Shown here: piece after piece, positions 52,509 through 63,016 of the stretch
Layout of the letters: each line of letters begins with the position of its first letter
Position numbering within the stretch: the stretch's first letter is position 1
DNA from: Caproiciproducens faecalis
GTDB taxonomy: Bacteria > Bacillota > Clostridia > Oscillospirales > Acutalibacteraceae
Assembly (NCBI RefSeq): GCF_019448085.1
Contig: NZ_JAGFNZ010000005.1
Span: forward strand, 186,001 to 250,000
Direction of reading: 5' to 3'
DNA length: 64,000 nucleotides
Translations under genes and position numbers: made by a program
Notes under the pieces: model-generated
Databases searched by the model: none
What the model saw: the letters and a program-made list of their open reading frames with translations, nothing else
Told to the model about the DNA's origin: nothing

Positions 52509-53564
52509 ATGGCTTACCAGTTAAATGAAAAAATCAGGGATCTGCGTCCGTATGACCCGATTACCGGAACGTATCCGATTCGTCTGGATGCTAACGAATC
52601 CTTTTTGCCTATTCCAAACCGGATTGCGCTGAAGATTATGGAATCCGCGGCGTTTACCGCTTATAACCGGTATCCGGATCCACTGGCATCAGAGCTTTGT
52701 AAAAGCTTTGCGGAATTTTACCATGTCAATGCTGCCCACGTTACAGCCGGAAACGGCTCCGACGAACTGATTTCTGTCATCTGTAATGCTTTTTTAATGA
52801 AGGGTGACACAATACTGACGGTTTCTCCGGACTTTTCCATGTACCGTTTTTATGCTTCCATAGTAGAGGCAAAAAGTATTGTTTATGCTAAAAATCCCGA
52901 TCTGACGATTGATGTGGATAAGATGATCGAACTTGCTCGTGCCAATGACGTGAAGCTGATCCTGTTTTCCAATCCGTGCAATCCGACTTCTCTGGGTCTG
53001 CAAAAAGAAGAAGTCCGCCGGCTGATTACGTCGGTAAAAGCGCTGGTGGTGCTTGATGAAGCGTATATGGACTTTTGGGATCAGTCCCTGCTGGACGAAG
53101 TGGAACAATATGATAATCTGATGATTCTGAGAACCTGCTCCAAGGCTTTTGGCATGGCCGGGATCCGGCTGGGATTTGCCGTAGCCAATCCAACGCTGAC
53201 AAATGCGCTGAAAGCGGTCAAATCTCCGTATAATGTCAATTCCCTCACCCAAAAAATCGGGTCTCTCATTTTAAGTGAACAGGAGTTAATTCACTCCGGT
53301 ATTGAAGAAATCGTTTTTTCCAGAAGTATGCTGTACTCGGAAATGATGCGCATAGAAGCAAAGAACAGGGAAAGAATGCATGTGTATCCCACTGCGGCAA
53401 ATTTTGTGTTTATTCAGATTGCGCAGGCGGAGGAAATTTTTCTCGCTTTACTCAAGTCCGGTATTGCCGTTCGCTTTATGGGCGATTTTTTACGGGTAAC
53501 GGCGGGTACGATGGAAGAAAACAAAGAATTTATCAAGGTTTTTGAAACCATTATGCAGGGATAA
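52509..53564 (+). CDS. hisC: Histidinol-phosphate aminotransferase
   Basis: A 351-residue class I/II PLP aminotransferase. [28 protein letters not shown] is the typical HisC opening. [14 protein letters not shown] near residue 78, [16 protein letters not shown] near 156, [11 protein letters not shown] and the PLP-lysine segment [18 protein letters not shown] near 204 follow. It makes histidinol phosphate. It fits the operon position between hisD and hisB. Confidence 0.95.
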   Translation: MAYQLNEKIRDLRPYDPITGTYPIRLDANESFLPIPNRIALKIMESAAFTAYNRYPDPLASELCKSFAEFYHVNAAHVTAGNGSDELISVICNAFLMKGDTILTVSPDFSMYRFYASIVEAKSIVYAKNPDLTIDVDKMIELARANDVKLILFSNPCNPTSLGLQKEEVRRLITSVKALVVLDEAYMDFWDQSLLDEVEQYDNLMILRTCSKAFGMAGIRLGFAVANPTLTNALKAVKSPYNVNSLTQKIGSLILSEQELIHSGIEEIVFSRSMLYSEMMRIEAKNRERMHVYPTAANFVFIQIAQAEEIFLALLKSGIAVRFMGDFLRVTAGTMEENKEFIKVFETIMQG

Positions 53565-53578
53565 AAGGAGGCGGAAAA

Positions 53579-54154
53579 ATGAGGACGTCGGTACAAAAAC
53601 GCAAAACCAAGGAAACGGATATTGCTGTTTCGCTTTCACTTGACGGCGGCGAAGTGAGCATTTCAACCGGAATCGGTTTTTTTGACCATATGCTCAACGC
53701 TTTTGCCGTACACGGGGGATTTGGGCTTACTGTAGAGGCGGTCGGAGATCTTACGGTTGACGGCCACCACACGGTCGAGGACGTAGGCATCGTATTGGGA
53801 AAAGCTTTTGCTGAAGCATTGGGCGATAAGTCCGGGATTGCCCGATTCGGTTCATTTTTTGTACCTATGGACGAAGCGCTTGCCTTTGCTTCTGTTGACA
53901 TCAGCGGAAGACCCTACCTTGTTTTTCAGGCTGAATTTGAGCAGGAGAGGGTGGGGGAATTTGACACCTGCCTGACGGAAGAATTTCTGCGCGCGTTTGC
54001 GTTCAACGCGGGAATCACTCTGCACACTCGCATTGAATACGGGAAAAACGCACACCATGAAATAGAAGGAATATTTAAGGCGGTCGCTCACGCCATGCGG
54101 CTGGCAGTTATGAAAACTTCCGCAGGGATACTCTCAACAAAGGGTTCTTTGTAA
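53579..54154 (+). CDS. hisB: Imidazoleglycerol-phosphate dehydratase
   Basis: A 191-residue monofunctional IGPD. It has the metal-binding [18 protein letters not shown] near residue 35, [27 protein letters not shown] near 61 and [19 protein letters not shown] near 160, the duplicated histidine motifs of the family. It has no phosphatase domain, so histidinol-phosphatase must be separate. GGAGGCGGAAAA precedes the ATG. The next gene is hisA after 22 bases, where hisH would often stand. Confidence 0.96.
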   Translation: MRTSVQKRKTKETDIAVSLSLDGGEVSISTGIGFFDHMLNAFAVHGGFGLTVEAVGDLTVDGHHTVEDVGIVLGKAFAEALGDKSGIARFGSFFVPMDEALAFASVDISGRPYLVFQAEFEQERVGEFDTCLTEEFLRAFAFNAGITLHTRIEYGKNAHHEIEGIFKAVAHAMRLAVMKTSAGILSTKGSL

Positions 54155-54176
54155 TTTTACGAGTAGGAGACGGGCT

Positions 54177-54914
54177 ATGATTATTTTGCCTGCAATCGAT
54201 ATCAAGGACGGCGAATGCGTGCGCCTGGTAAAGGGCGATTACAATACGGCACATAAAGTGGCGGAGAACGCAGTGTCCACTGCCAAAACCTTTGAAGCCG
54301 CGGGCGCTCAATGGCTGCATATCGTCGATTTAAACGGCGCAAAAGCAGCCCAGCCTGTCAATTCGGATATTATTTTCAATGTATTGCACAACACCGGAAT
54401 GAAAATAGAAATCGGCGGCGGAATCAGGAGCATGGAAACGATCGATTTCTATCTTTCCCATGGTATTTCCAGGGTGATTCTGGGTTCCTCGGCGCTGAAC
54501 GACCCGCAACTGGTTAAGGATTCCATTAGGGAATACGGAGAACGCATTGCGGTGGGGGTCGATGCCTTAAACGGCAAGGTTGCCGCACAGGGTTGGACAG
54601 AAACTTCAAGCATTGATTATCTTGAGCTTGCGGCGCAGATGGAACAGTATGGTGTAAAGAACATTATCTTTACAGACATTTCGCGCGACGGAACTTTGAC
54701 CGGACCAAATCTGAAAATGTTGGACCAGCTGAATCATGCGGTATCCTGTAACATTATTGCGAGCGGAGGAGTCAGCAATCTCAAAGATATTGCGGATTTA
54801 CTGGATTTGAAGCTCTATGGGGCAATTTGTGGGAAAGCTCTGTATACCGGTGCGCTGGATTTGGAAGCGGCAATTGCACTTTGCGGAAAGGAAAAAGCAG
54901 ATGAAACGTGTTGA
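54177..54914 (+). CDS. hisA: ProFAR isomerase (HisA)
   Basis: A 245-residue TIM-barrel isomerase. The N-terminal [23 protein letters not shown] holds the catalytic Asp8. [20 protein letters not shown] lies near residue 43, [27 protein letters not shown] near 81 and [14 protein letters not shown] (second catalytic Asp) near 167. [12 protein letters not shown] closes the phosphate site. It is HisA and not HisF: the AIDIKDG opening and phosphate-loop pattern fit HisA, and HisF would start with a cysteine/RCLDV-type motif. It overlaps hisI by 14 bases. Confidence 0.93.
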   Translation: MIILPAIDIKDGECVRLVKGDYNTAHKVAENAVSTAKTFEAAGAQWLHIVDLNGAKAAQPVNSDIIFNVLHNTGMKIEIGGGIRSMETIDFYLSHGISRVILGSSALNDPQLVKDSIREYGERIAVGVDALNGKVAAQGWTETSSIDYLELAAQMEQYGVKNIIFTDISRDGTLTGPNLKMLDQLNHAVSCNIIASGGVSNLKDIADLLDLKLYGAICGKALYTGALDLEAAIALCGKEKADETC

Positions 54915-55257
54915 TGTAAAGGGAAATGCCTTTATAGACCGATTCTTTCAGAAATCCGATTTGCTTCCGGCAATCGTTCAGGAATACGGAACAAACGAGG
55001 TTTTAATGCTGGCCTATATGAACCGGGAATCCATGACGAAAACATTGGAGACAGGATATACCTGGTTTTACAGCCGTTCCCGTCAGGAGCTTTGGAACAA
55101 GGGCGCGACTTCCGGACATTTGCAGAAAGTCGTAAGTATTCACGGTGACTGCGACGATGACACCCTCTTGGTTGTTGTCAAACAGACGGGCGCTGCCTGT
55201 CACACGGGAGCACACAGCTGCTTTTTTAATGAGATTTGGAGGGATAACGATGCTTGA
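54901..55257 (+). CDS. hisI: Phosphoribosyl-AMP cyclohydrolase
   Basis: A 118-residue stand-alone HisI. It has [56 protein letters not shown] near residue 55, and the metal/zinc residues in [21 protein letters not shown] and SCFF. The ATG at 54901 lies within the end of hisA behind GGAAAGG. It overlaps hisE by eight bases. HisI and HisE are separate chains here instead of the fusion found in many bacteria. Confidence 0.95.
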   Translation: MKRVDVKGNAFIDRFFQKSDLLPAIVQEYGTNEVLMLAYMNRESMTKTLETGYTWFYSRSRQELWNKGATSGHLQKVVSIHGDCDDDTLLVVVKQTGAACHTGAHSCFFNEIWRDNDA

Positions 55258-55576
55258 TACCTGGCAGGAGCTTTATAAAACCGTACAAAACCGAAAAGAA
55301 ACTTACACAGAAGGGTCCTATACCTGCTATCTGTTTGAGAAAGGGCTGGATAAGATTTTAAAAAAATGCGGGGAAGAGTGCAGCGAAGTCATTATCGCCG
55401 CAAAGAACCACAGTAATTCCGAAACCGTACTTGAAATATCCGATCTTCTCTATCATCTCACGGTTCTAATGGTCAATGAAGGGATTTCTCTGGAAGAGGT
55501 TCAGGCGGAACTGGATAAACGAAGCGAAAAAACGGGAAACCTGAAAATCTTTCATCAAGTGGATAAAAACAGCTGA
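55250..55576 (+). CDS. hisE: Phosphoribosyl-ATP pyrophosphatase
   Basis: A 108-residue all-helical MazG-like pyrophosphatase. [31 protein letters not shown] holds the Mg-binding Glu residues (about 36-50), and [30 protein letters not shown] completes the family pattern. GGAGGGATAACG precedes the ATG at 55250. It is the last his gene, ending at a terminator. Confidence 0.94.
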   Translation: MLDTWQELYKTVQNRKETYTEGSYTCYLFEKGLDKILKKCGEECSEVIIAAKNHSNSETVLEISDLLYHLTVLMVNEGISLEEVQAELDKRSEKTGNLKIFHQVDKNS

Positions 55577-55605
55577 AAAAGCCGGCGCAAACGCGCCGGC
55601 TTTTT
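55576..55605. terminator. Bidirectional terminator after hisE
   Basis: GCCGGCGC and GCGCCGGC form a perfect 8-bp GC stem with an AAAC loop, flanked by five A and five T. It serves hisE and the convergent pseudouridine synthase gene. Confidence 0.88.
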
Positions 55606-55625
55606 CAGCAAACAGAGCTGCGGGT

Positions 55626-56585
55626 TTATGACCAGCTGTGGAAATCCTTTAAAAACCAAATATCCTTTGCTTCATATTCCGAGCCGTTCAGGTAATTCAG
55701 AATTCCGGCATCCATGTCAAACGTAAATTTGAGCTTATAGGAGTAAAGCGCCTGATACGGAAACCCGGTTTGCTTATTAATCGCATTGGTACCGTATTTT
55801 CCGTCCCCCGCAAGCGGGTGGCCGATGGAAGCAAGGTGCGCGCGGATTTGATGAGTGCGTCCAGTCAAAAGCTCTACCTCAAGCAGGCTGAAATTCCCGC
55901 GTTCTTCTAAAACACGGTAGCGTGTTTTGATGGATTTTGTATCGGCGGTAGGCCTGTGAGAAATATAAACACGGTTCTGGCTTTCGTTTTTTTCCAGGAA
56001 ACCTTCCAGCACAGCTTCTTTTTTCTCCATTTTTCCGTGAACAATACAAAGATAAAGCTTCTGCATTTCGCGCAGTTTTACTTTTTCGTTCATAATACGG
56101 AGCGTTTCTGCGTTTTTCGCAGCCATGACGATGCCTCCGGTATTGCGGTCAATTCGGTTAATCAGGGCCGGAGCAAATGAATTTTCGTTTTCCGGGACGT
56201 ATTCCTCTTTTTTATATAAATAATGCTGCACACGGGCAATCAGCGAATCAAAATGGTAATTTTCATCCGGGTGTACGATCAGCCCCGGTTTTTTATCCAA
56301 AATCATGATGTTTTCGTCCTCATAAATGACCGTGAGCTTGTTCGGCGCTTTTAGAAAGTCGTATTCTTTTTGCTCCTGCTGAAAGAATTCGTCCTTCAGG
56401 TACATGGTAAGGACGTCGCCTGCGTTTAGCCGGGTGGAAATTTCACACCGTTTGCCGTTTATTTTGATATCTTTTTTCCGAATACTTTTGTACATCATGG
56501 ATTGGGGAAGGTTGTTAAAGGATTTCGTGAGAAACTTGTCCAGCCTTTGTCCGGCATCGTTTGCGCCTATGATAATTTCTTTCAT
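55626..56585 (-). CDS. RluA family pseudouridine synthase
   Basis: A 319-residue enzyme. An N-terminal S4-like RNA-binding domain (about 1-65, NDAGQRLDKFLTKSFNNLP) precedes the synthase core, with the catalytic-Asp motif ALINRIDRNTGGIVMAAK near residue 140, LLTGRTHQIRAHLASIGHPLAGDGKYG near 240 and ILDKKPGLIVHPD. It resembles RluC/RluD and would modify 23S rRNA uridines. The ATG at 56585 is the conserved start (MKEIIIGAND). An in-frame start at 56630 would add 15 non-conserved residues. Confidence 0.9.
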   Translation of the reverse strand: MKEIIIGANDAGQRLDKFLTKSFNNLPQSMMYKSIRKKDIKINGKRCEISTRLNAGDVLTMYLKDEFFQQEQKEYDFLKAPNKLTVIYEDENIMILDKKPGLIVHPDENYHFDSLIARVQHYLYKKEEYVPENENSFAPALINRIDRNTGGIVMAAKNAETLRIMNEKVKLREMQKLYLCIVHGKMEKKEAVLEGFLEKNESQNRVYISHRPTADTKSIKTRYRVLEERGNFSLLEVELLTGRTHQIRAHLASIGHPLAGDGKYGTNAINKQTGFPYQALYSYKLKFTFDMDAGILNYLNGSEYEAKDIWFLKDFHSWS

Positions 56586-56704
56586 ATGGAAAGGTCGCTC
56601 CTCTTTATACATCTTGCTGTCTATAAACAAAAGCAGAATCGACAGGGAATTCCGCTATTCTAAGATTATATCATGGTTTGAGGTTCAGCAACAGTCGGAA
56701 ATAC

Positions 56705-56733
56705 TTTTCAAAAGAGTTTTTTTAGTATATAAT
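56705..56733 (+). promoter_or_regulatory. Putative promoter of pyrE-radC-uvrBA
   Basis: A perfect TATAAT at 56728-56733 with a poor -35 (TTTTCA at 56705) and a 17-base spacer, about 31 bases before the pyrE start. Confidence 0.45.
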
Positions 56734-56764
56734 AATATGAAATATGCACGAAGGAGAACGGAAT

Positions 56765-57346
56765 ATGATAACACAGCAAAGAGTAATGGAGATATTGAAA
56801 GAGGCTGGGGTTTTGCTGGAGGGGCATTTTAAATTGACATCCGGCAGACACAGCAACAAGTATCTCCAATGCGCCAAGATTTTCCGCAATACAAGGTACA
56901 GCGAGGAGCTTTGCGCGGCTCTTGCGGAACAGTATTGTCATGACAACGTCCAAATCGTCATCGGACCCGCGATGGGAGCGGTGCAGATGGCTTACGAAGT
57001 CAGCCGCGCGCTTCAATGCGAAAACTTTTTCACAGAGCGCGGGGAAGACGGTAAAATGGTTCTGCGGCGTGGTTTTGCCGTGAATCCCGGGGACAGGGTA
57101 CTTGTCGTAGAGGATGTAGTGACTACCGGCGGCTCGGTTCGCGAAGTAATTGAACTGGTCAAAGAAGCCGGTGGAAATGTCGTTGGAGTCGGTTCCATTG
57201 TTGACCGTACAGGCGGAAAGATTGATTTCGGTGTTCCCTTTAAGGCGGTCATCTCTGTGGATGTGGAATCCTGGGAACCGGAAGAGTGTCCTTTGTGTAA
57301 GTCCGGTGCTCCGGCACCCGTCAAACCTGGTAGCAGAAAAATCTAA
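56765..57346 (+). CDS. pyrE: Orotate phosphoribosyltransferase
   Basis: A 193-residue type I PRTase making OMP. LTSGRHSNKYLQCAKIFRNT lies near residue 24, IGPAMGAVQMAYEV near 67, the FTERGEDGKMVLRRGF hood and the PRPP motif VLVVEDVVTTGGSVREV near 110. The C-terminus has the ECPLCKSG cysteine pair seen in clostridial PyrE. AAGGAGA precedes the ATG at 56765. It is separated from other pyr genes and stands just upstream of radC. Confidence 0.93.
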   Translation: MITQQRVMEILKEAGVLLEGHFKLTSGRHSNKYLQCAKIFRNTRYSEELCAALAEQYCHDNVQIVIGPAMGAVQMAYEVSRALQCENFFTERGEDGKMVLRRGFAVNPGDRVLVVEDVVTTGGSVREVIELVKEAGGNVVGVGSIVDRTGGKIDFGVPFKAVISVDVESWEPEECPLCKSGAPAPVKPGSRKI

Positions 57347-57352
57347 AAGAGG

Positions 57353-58132
57353 ATGGGAGATGAGGCTGCGTTGAAGCAAAATAAAGCACAGTTTAAGGAA
57401 CAGCCCCAGAAAATAAAAAACGCAGCCCAGCCTGTACACAGTGGCCACAGGGATCGTATTAAAAACAGATTTTTAAAAGATGGACTTGAAAACTTTGAAC
57501 CTCATGCGGTTTTGGAACTGCTCCTTTTTTATGGAATTCCTTTAAAGGATACGAACCCCATCGGTCACGCTCTGCTGCAGAAATTCGGATCATTATCCGG
57601 AGTTTTTGATGCACCTTATGAAGAATTGATAAAAGTGGAGGGAGTGGGAAAATCAGCCGCAACACTGATTAAGCTCATCCCTGAAATTTGTCGCCGTTAC
57701 CAGGAAAATTTGGACAAAGACAAAAATGTAATTTTCAGTTATAATGAAGCAGGCAGGCATTTGATTCACAAATTTATCGGCCGTTCCGACGAAGTCATCG
57801 TTCTGATGCTTCTTGACAGCAAAAACCGGATGATTTACTGCGGCGTGGTCAATGAAGGAACCGTTACCACCGCCAATATTTATATTAAGAAAATCGTGAA
57901 GCTGGCAGTGCAGTACAACGCAGTTTATGCGATTCTGTCGCACAACCATCCAAGCGGCGATTGTATGCCGTCGAAACAGGACATAAGTTCCACCCAATGG
58001 GTATATGAAGCACTTAACATCGTGGAAATAAAGCTTATCGACCATATTATCGTGAGTGGAAACGACTATTTTTCCATTGCGAAGAGTGGGATAATGCCGG
58101 AAATTTTTGATGTCGGATTTGATACGGAGTAA
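57353..58132 (+). CDS. radC: DNA repair protein RadC (JAB/MPN domain)
   Basis: A 259-residue protein. A helix-hairpin-helix-like N-terminal region (about 35-115: HRDRIKNRFLKDGLENFEPHAVLELLLFYGIP, VEGVGKSAATLIKLI) is followed by the RadC/JAMM domain with the zinc motif ILSHNHPSGDCMPSKQD near residue 200. The biochemical role is still unclear despite the name. The ATG at 57353 has purines directly adjacent but no proper spacing. A TTG at 57371 behind GATGAGG would give 253 residues and may be the true start. Confidence 0.9.
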   Translation: MGDEAALKQNKAQFKEQPQKIKNAAQPVHSGHRDRIKNRFLKDGLENFEPHAVLELLLFYGIPLKDTNPIGHALLQKFGSLSGVFDAPYEELIKVEGVGKSAATLIKLIPEICRRYQENLDKDKNVIFSYNEAGRHLIHKFIGRSDEVIVLMLLDSKNRMIYCGVVNEGTVTTANIYIKKIVKLAVQYNAVYAILSHNHPSGDCMPSKQDISSTQWVYEALNIVEIKLIDHIIVSGNDYFSIAKSGIMPEIFDVGFDTE

Positions 58133-58135
58133 AAT

Positions 58136-60094
58136 ATGGATTTTAAATTAGTTTCGCAATATCAGCCGAAGGGCGATCAGCCAAAGGCAATTCATCAGCT
58201 TGTAGAGGGATTGCAGAGCGAATATCGGGAGCAGACGTTGCTTGGTGTAACCGGCTCCGGAAAAACCTTTACAATGGCAAACGTGATTGCGCAGATGAAC
58301 CGTCCCACTTTGGTTCTTGCTCACAATAAAACGCTTGCCGCGCAGCTTTGCTCCGAGTTCCGGGAATTCTTTCCGGAAAACGCGGTGGAGTATTTTGTGT
58401 CTTATTATGATTATTATCAACCGGAGGCTTATATTGCAACAACGGACACCTATATTGAAAAGGATTCTGCGATAAACGATGAAATAGACAAGCTTCGCCA
58501 TTCTGCTACGTCGGCTCTTTCTGAACGCCGGGACGTCATTATCGTTGCCAGCGTATCCTGCATTTACAGCTTAGGTGACCCGATTGATTACCGTACGATG
58601 GTTATTTCTCTGCGTCCGGGGATGCAGAAAAGCCGCGACGATCTATTGAGAAAACTGGTTGAAATTCAATATGAGCGCAATGACATTAATTTTATCCGTA
58701 ATAAATTCCGGGTGCGAGGCGACGTGGTGGAAATATTTCCTGCTCAGTCGAACGACACGGTGGTTCGCGTGGAGTTTTTTGGGGACGAAATAGATAGAAT
58801 CAGCGAAATTAACGCACTTACCGGTGAGCTCAAGGCTGTATTAAAGCACGTTGCCATTTATCCGGCTTCCCATTACATTGTCCCGCGCGAAAAAATGCAG
58901 CGTGCCATCAATGAGCTTGAGCGCGAAATGGAAGAGCGGGTTGCGTTTTTCAAAGCCAACGACAAACTGATTGAGGCGCAGAGAATTCAGGAGCGTACTC
59001 GGTACGATATGGAAATGCTTGCAGAAATCGGATTTTGCAAGGGCATTGAAAACTATTCGCGTGTTTTGTCGGGGCGCGAACCCGGCAGTTCGCCGTTCAC
59101 CCTTTTGGACTATTTTCCTAAGGACTTTTTGCTGTTTGTGGACGAGTCCCATGTGACTCTGCCGCAGGTACGTTCCATGTACGCGGGTGACCGGGCCAGA
59201 AAACAGTCACTGGTTGATTTCGGGTTCCGACTTCCATCTTCGTTTGACAATCGGCCACTGAATTTTGATGAGTTTTACAGCCATGTAAACCAGGCTATCT
59301 TCGTCAGTGCAACGCCGGGCGACCTGGAAAAAGATAAGTCGGCTCAAGTTGTGGAGCAGGTGATCCGTCCGACCGGACTGGTTGACCCGGAAATTATAGT
59401 GAAGCCGACGGATGGGCAGATTGATGATCTGATCTCTGAAATTAATCTGAGGACTGCCGACGGAGAGCGTGTACTCATTACTACCCTGACCAAGAAAATG
59501 GCGGAAGACCTGACTTCTTATCTGGAAGGAATGGGCATCCGTGTCCGATACATGCATCACGATATTGATACCGTGGAAAGGATGGAAATCCTTCGGGACT
59601 TACGTCTGGGAGAATTCGACGTGCTGGTGGGCATCAACCTGCTGCGTGAAGGACTGGATATTCCGGAGGTTTCGCTGGTAGCCATACTGGATGCGGACAA
59701 AGAAGGATTCCTGCGTTCCGAACGTTCGCTGATTCAGACGATCGGCCGTGCTGCGCGAAATGCGAAAGGACAGGTCATTATGTATGCCGATACGGTCACG
59801 CCGTCCATGGAATCGGCTATCCGCGAAACGGAACGCCGCCGTTCTATTCAGACCGAGTATAACAGGGAACATGGGATTACCCCGAAAACGATTATAAAAA
59901 AGGTTTCCGACATTTTGGAAATCTCTTCGCATAAAGACGACGAAAAGGGCAAGAAACAGAAACGTCTAAGCCCGATCGAAAGAAGGCAAATGATCGAACA
60001 GCTCACAAAGGAAATGAAAGCGGCAGCGAAGCTGCTTGAATTTGAACATGCTGCCTATCTGCGTGACAAGATCAAACAACTGAACGGTGAATAA
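58136..60094 (+). CDS. uvrB: Excinuclease ABC subunit B
   Basis: A 652-residue nucleotide-excision-repair helicase-like subunit. It has [14 protein letters not shown] at the N-terminus, Walker [18 protein letters not shown] near 35, the beta-hairpin [11 protein letters not shown] near 91 and the DEAD-like [10 protein letters not shown] near 337. Helicase motifs [31 protein letters not shown] (about 500-530) and QTIGRAARN follow, and a C-terminal UvrC-binding UVR motif ends the chain. CGGAG precedes the ATG six bases away, just at the radC stop. Confidence 0.97.
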   Translation: MDFKLVSQYQPKGDQPKAIHQLVEGLQSEYREQTLLGVTGSGKTFTMANVIAQMNRPTLVLAHNKTLAAQLCSEFREFFPENAVEYFVSYYDYYQPEAYIATTDTYIEKDSAINDEIDKLRHSATSALSERRDVIIVASVSCIYSLGDPIDYRTMVISLRPGMQKSRDDLLRKLVEIQYERNDINFIRNKFRVRGDVVEIFPAQSNDTVVRVEFFGDEIDRISEINALTGELKAVLKHVAIYPASHYIVPREKMQRAINELEREMEERVAFFKANDKLIEAQRIQERTRYDMEMLAEIGFCKGIENYSRVLSGREPGSSPFTLLDYFPKDFLLFVDESHVTLPQVRSMYAGDRARKQSLVDFGFRLPSSFDNRPLNFDEFYSHVNQAIFVSATPGDLEKDKSAQVVEQVIRPTGLVDPEIIVKPTDGQIDDLISEINLRTADGERVLITTLTKKMAEDLTSYLEGMGIRVRYMHHDIDTVERMEILRDLRLGEFDVLVGINLLREGLDIPEVSLVAILDADKEGFLRSERSLIQTIGRAARNAKGQVIMYADTVTPSMESAIRETERRRSIQTEYNREHGITPKTIIKKVSDILEISSHKDDEKGKKQKRLSPIERRQMIEQLTKEMKAAAKLLEFEHAAYLRDKIKQLNGE

Positions 60095-60129
60095 TAGCCG
60101 GCGAATCAATATGGAGGAAATTATTATCA

Positions 60130-62949
60130 ATGACAGCAAAGAACATTTTTGTCAAAGGTGCAAGAGAACACAACCTGAAAAATATCGATATTGAAATTCC
60201 CAGAGACAAACTGATTGTTTTCACGGGACTTTCCGGCTCCGGAAAGTCTTCTCTCGCATTCGACACCATCTATGCGGAAGGCCAGCGCCGTTATGTGGAA
60301 TCTCTGTCTTCCTACGCACGCCAGTTTCTTGGACAGATGGAAAAGCCGGATGTGGATTACATCGAGGGGCTCTCCCCGGCTATTTCTATCGATCAGAAAA
60401 CCACTTCAAAAAATCCGCGCTCCACAGTTGGAACGGTAACGGAAATATACGATTATCTTCGTTTGCTGTACGCCAGAATTGGAGTTCCGCACTGCCCGAT
60501 CTGCGGACGGGAAATCAAGCAGCAGACTATTGACCAGATTGTTGACCGTATCCTCAATCTGAAGGAGGGTACGAAAATTCAGGTGCTTGCTCCCGTAGTA
60601 CGCGGGCGCAAGGGAGAACACACCAAAGAATTTGAAGCCGCCCGCAAGAGCGGTTTTGTCCGTGTACGCGTGGACGGCAACCTCTATGATCTGTCAGAAA
60701 CCATTCAACTCGAAAAAAATAAGAAACATACGATCGAGATCATCGTGGACAGGCTGGTCATCCACCCCTCCATTCACTCCCGGCTGTCCGATTCCATTGA
60801 GACGGCTTCTTCGCTTTCCGGCGGAATTATTGTGATTAATGTTGCTGGGGGAGAAGACATCACTTTCTCTCAGAATTACGCCTGCCCGGAACACGGAATC
60901 AGCGTAGAAGAACTGACCCCGCGCATGTTTTCCTTTAACAATCCGTTCGGCGCGTGCCCCAAATGTACGGGACTGGGAGTCTTTATGAAAATTGATCCCG
61001 ACCTTATTATCCCGGATAAGTCCCTTTCCATCAGCAAAGGCGGCCTGAAAGCCAGCGGATGGGCAATGGAAGGAAGTACGATTGCATCCATGTATATGAC
61101 AGCGCTCTCCAAACGCTATCATTTTTCTTTAGATACGCCGATTGGCAAACTCCCGCCGGATATTATCGATATTCTCCTTTACGGAACAAAAGGAGAAAAA
61201 ATACAGATTGAACGCAGCAACGAATACGGAAGCGGGATTTACAAAACCGAATTTGAGGGGATCATCAACAACCTTGAGCGGCGCTTCCGCGAAACGCAGA
61301 GCAACTGGATTAAAGAGGAAATCGAGTCCTATATGAGTGCGATTCCCTGCGACGCCTGCAACGGCAAGCGTCTTTCTCCAATCAGTTTGGCTGTAACCGT
61401 TGGCGGGATTAATATCAGTGATTTTTGTGACAAATCGGTCACTCAGGCACTGGATTTTATCAATCATCTGGAGCTCTCCGAGCGAGATTCTATGATCGCC
61501 AGCGCAATCTTAAAGGAAATCAGAAGCCGCCTTGGATTTCTTCAGAGCGTAGGGCTGGAATATCTGACTCTTTCCCGCTCCTCCGGTACTCTTTCGGGCG
61601 GAGAAAGCCAGCGAATCCGTCTTGCCACACAAATTGGCTCGTCACTGATGGGGGTTCTTTACATTCTTGATGAACCGAGCATCGGTTTGCATCAGCGCGA
61701 CAATGATAAGCTGCTCGCCACGTTGAAACGTCTGCGGGATCTTGGCAACACTGTCATTGTTGTTGAGCATGATGAAGACACCATGCGTGCCGCCGACCAT
61801 ATTGTTGATATCGGCCCGGGCGCGGGTATTCACGGTGGCAATGTCGTGTTCAATGGGAAAGTAGAAGATATTGTCAAGTGCGCGGAATCCATCACCGGAC
61901 AGTATTTGAGCGGCGTCAAAAAGGTGGAGGTTCCCGCGCAGCGCCGCAAAGGCAACGGGAAAAAGCTGAAAATTATCGGCGCGTCGCAGAACAATCTGAA
62001 AAATGTGAACGTGGATATTCCGCTTGGAGAGTTTGTCTGTATTACCGGAGTATCCGGTTCGGGAAAATCCTCTTTGATTAATGAAATCTTATATAAATAC
62101 CTTGCCGCGGAACTGAACGGCGCAAAGTCACGCCCAGGAGCTTTTAAAGAAATTAAGGGCTTATCAGAGCTGGACAAGGTGATTGAAATCAATCAGTCGC
62201 CCATCGGAAGAACTCCTCGTTCCAACCCGGCAACCTATACCGGCGTTTTTACGGATATTCGCGAGTTGTATGCGTCTACTCAGGAAGCAAAGCTGCGCGG
62301 CTTTAATTCCGGCCGTTTTTCATTCAATGTAAAGGGCGGAAGGTGCGAAGCCTGCCAGGGCGACGGAATTATCAAAATTGAAATGCATTTTCTTCCGGAC
62401 GTTTACGTTCCCTGCGATGTCTGTAAAGGCAAACGCTATAACCGGGAAACGCTGGAGATCAAGTATAAGGGTAAAAGTATCTATGACGTTTTGGAAATGA
62501 CGGTGGAAGAAGGGTTGGAGTTCTTTTCCAGCATCCCGCGGATTGCGCGGAAGCTGCAGACGCTTCAAGACGTGGGGCTCGGCTATGTTAAAATCGGCCA
62601 GCCGGCAACGACTCTTTCCGGCGGCGAAGCCCAGAGGGTCAAGCTGGCCACAGAGCTTTCCAAGCGTTCTACGGGAAGAACGATTTATATTCTTGACGAA
62701 CCCACTACCGGACTTCATATTGCGGATGTCCATAAGCTGATCGAAGTGCTGCAAAAACTGGTGGACAGCGGAAACACTGTGGTCGTGATTGAACACAATT
62801 TGGACTTGATTAAAACTGCCGACTACATCATCGACCTTGGCCCGGAAGGCGGAGACGGCGGCGGTGAAATCATCGCAAAGGGGACTCCGGAACAAATTGT
62901 AAAAGTGAAGGAATCCTACACAGGAAAATATCTGAAAAAGCTGTTGTAA
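60130..62949 (+). CDS. uvrA: Excinuclease ABC subunit A
   Basis: A 939-residue dimeric ABC ATPase that finds DNA damage with UvrB. There are two Walker A motifs ([12 protein letters not shown] near residue 31, [11 protein letters not shown] near 640) and two ABC signatures ([11 protein letters not shown] near 485, [11 protein letters not shown] near 827). Zinc fingers include CPICG near 119 and CEACQGDG...[14 protein letters not shown] near 738. The N-terminal [18 protein letters not shown] is typical. GGAGG precedes the ATG. It follows uvrB by 35 bases and ends at a terminator. Confidence 0.97.
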   Translation: MTAKNIFVKGAREHNLKNIDIEIPRDKLIVFTGLSGSGKSSLAFDTIYAEGQRRYVESLSSYARQFLGQMEKPDVDYIEGLSPAISIDQKTTSKNPRSTVGTVTEIYDYLRLLYARIGVPHCPICGREIKQQTIDQIVDRILNLKEGTKIQVLAPVVRGRKGEHTKEFEAARKSGFVRVRVDGNLYDLSETIQLEKNKKHTIEIIVDRLVIHPSIHSRLSDSIETASSLSGGIIVINVAGGEDITFSQNYACPEHGISVEELTPRMFSFNNPFGACPKCTGLGVFMKIDPDLIIPDKSLSISKGGLKASGWAMEGSTIASMYMTALSKRYHFSLDTPIGKLPPDIIDILLYGTKGEKIQIERSNEYGSGIYKTEFEGIINNLERRFRETQSNWIKEEIESYMSAIPCDACNGKRLSPISLAVTVGGINISDFCDKSVTQALDFINHLELSERDSMIASAILKEIRSRLGFLQSVGLEYLTLSRSSGTLSGGESQRIRLATQIGSSLMGVLYILDEPSIGLHQRDNDKLLATLKRLRDLGNTVIVVEHDEDTMRAADHIVDIGPGAGIHGGNVVFNGKVEDIVKCAESITGQYLSGVKKVEVPAQRRKGNGKKLKIIGASQNNLKNVNVDIPLGEFVCITGVSGSGKSSLINEILYKYLAAELNGAKSRPGAFKEIKGLSELDKVIEINQSPIGRTPRSNPATYTGVFTDIRELYASTQEAKLRGFNSGRFSFNVKGGRCEACQGDGIIKIEMHFLPDVYVPCDVCKGKRYNRETLEIKYKGKSIYDVLEMTVEEGLEFFSSIPRIARKLQTLQDVGLGYVKIGQPATTLSGGEAQRVKLATELSKRSTGRTIYILDEPTTGLHIADVHKLIEVLQKLVDSGNTVVVIEHNLDLIKTADYIIDLGPEGGDGGGEIIAKGTPEQIVKVKESYTGKYLKKLL

Positions 62950-62952
62950 TAT

Positions 62953-63002
62953 AAAAAAGCCTTTCGCAAAGGACATCAGTCCCGCGCGAAAGGCTTTTTT
63001 CT
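62953..63002. terminator. Bidirectional terminator after uvrA
   Basis: AAAAAAGCCTTTCGC and GCGAAAGGCTTTTTT are reverse complements around an 18-base loop, between convergent genes. Confidence 0.85.
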
Positions 63003-63016
63003 TTTCATAGCTGTTT

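Noticed and set aside
54177-54914. hisA gene as hisF, to explain the missing HisF
   Set aside because: The AIDIKDG opening and the overall barrel motifs are those of HisA. HisF opens with a conserved cysteine/lysine segment not seen here.
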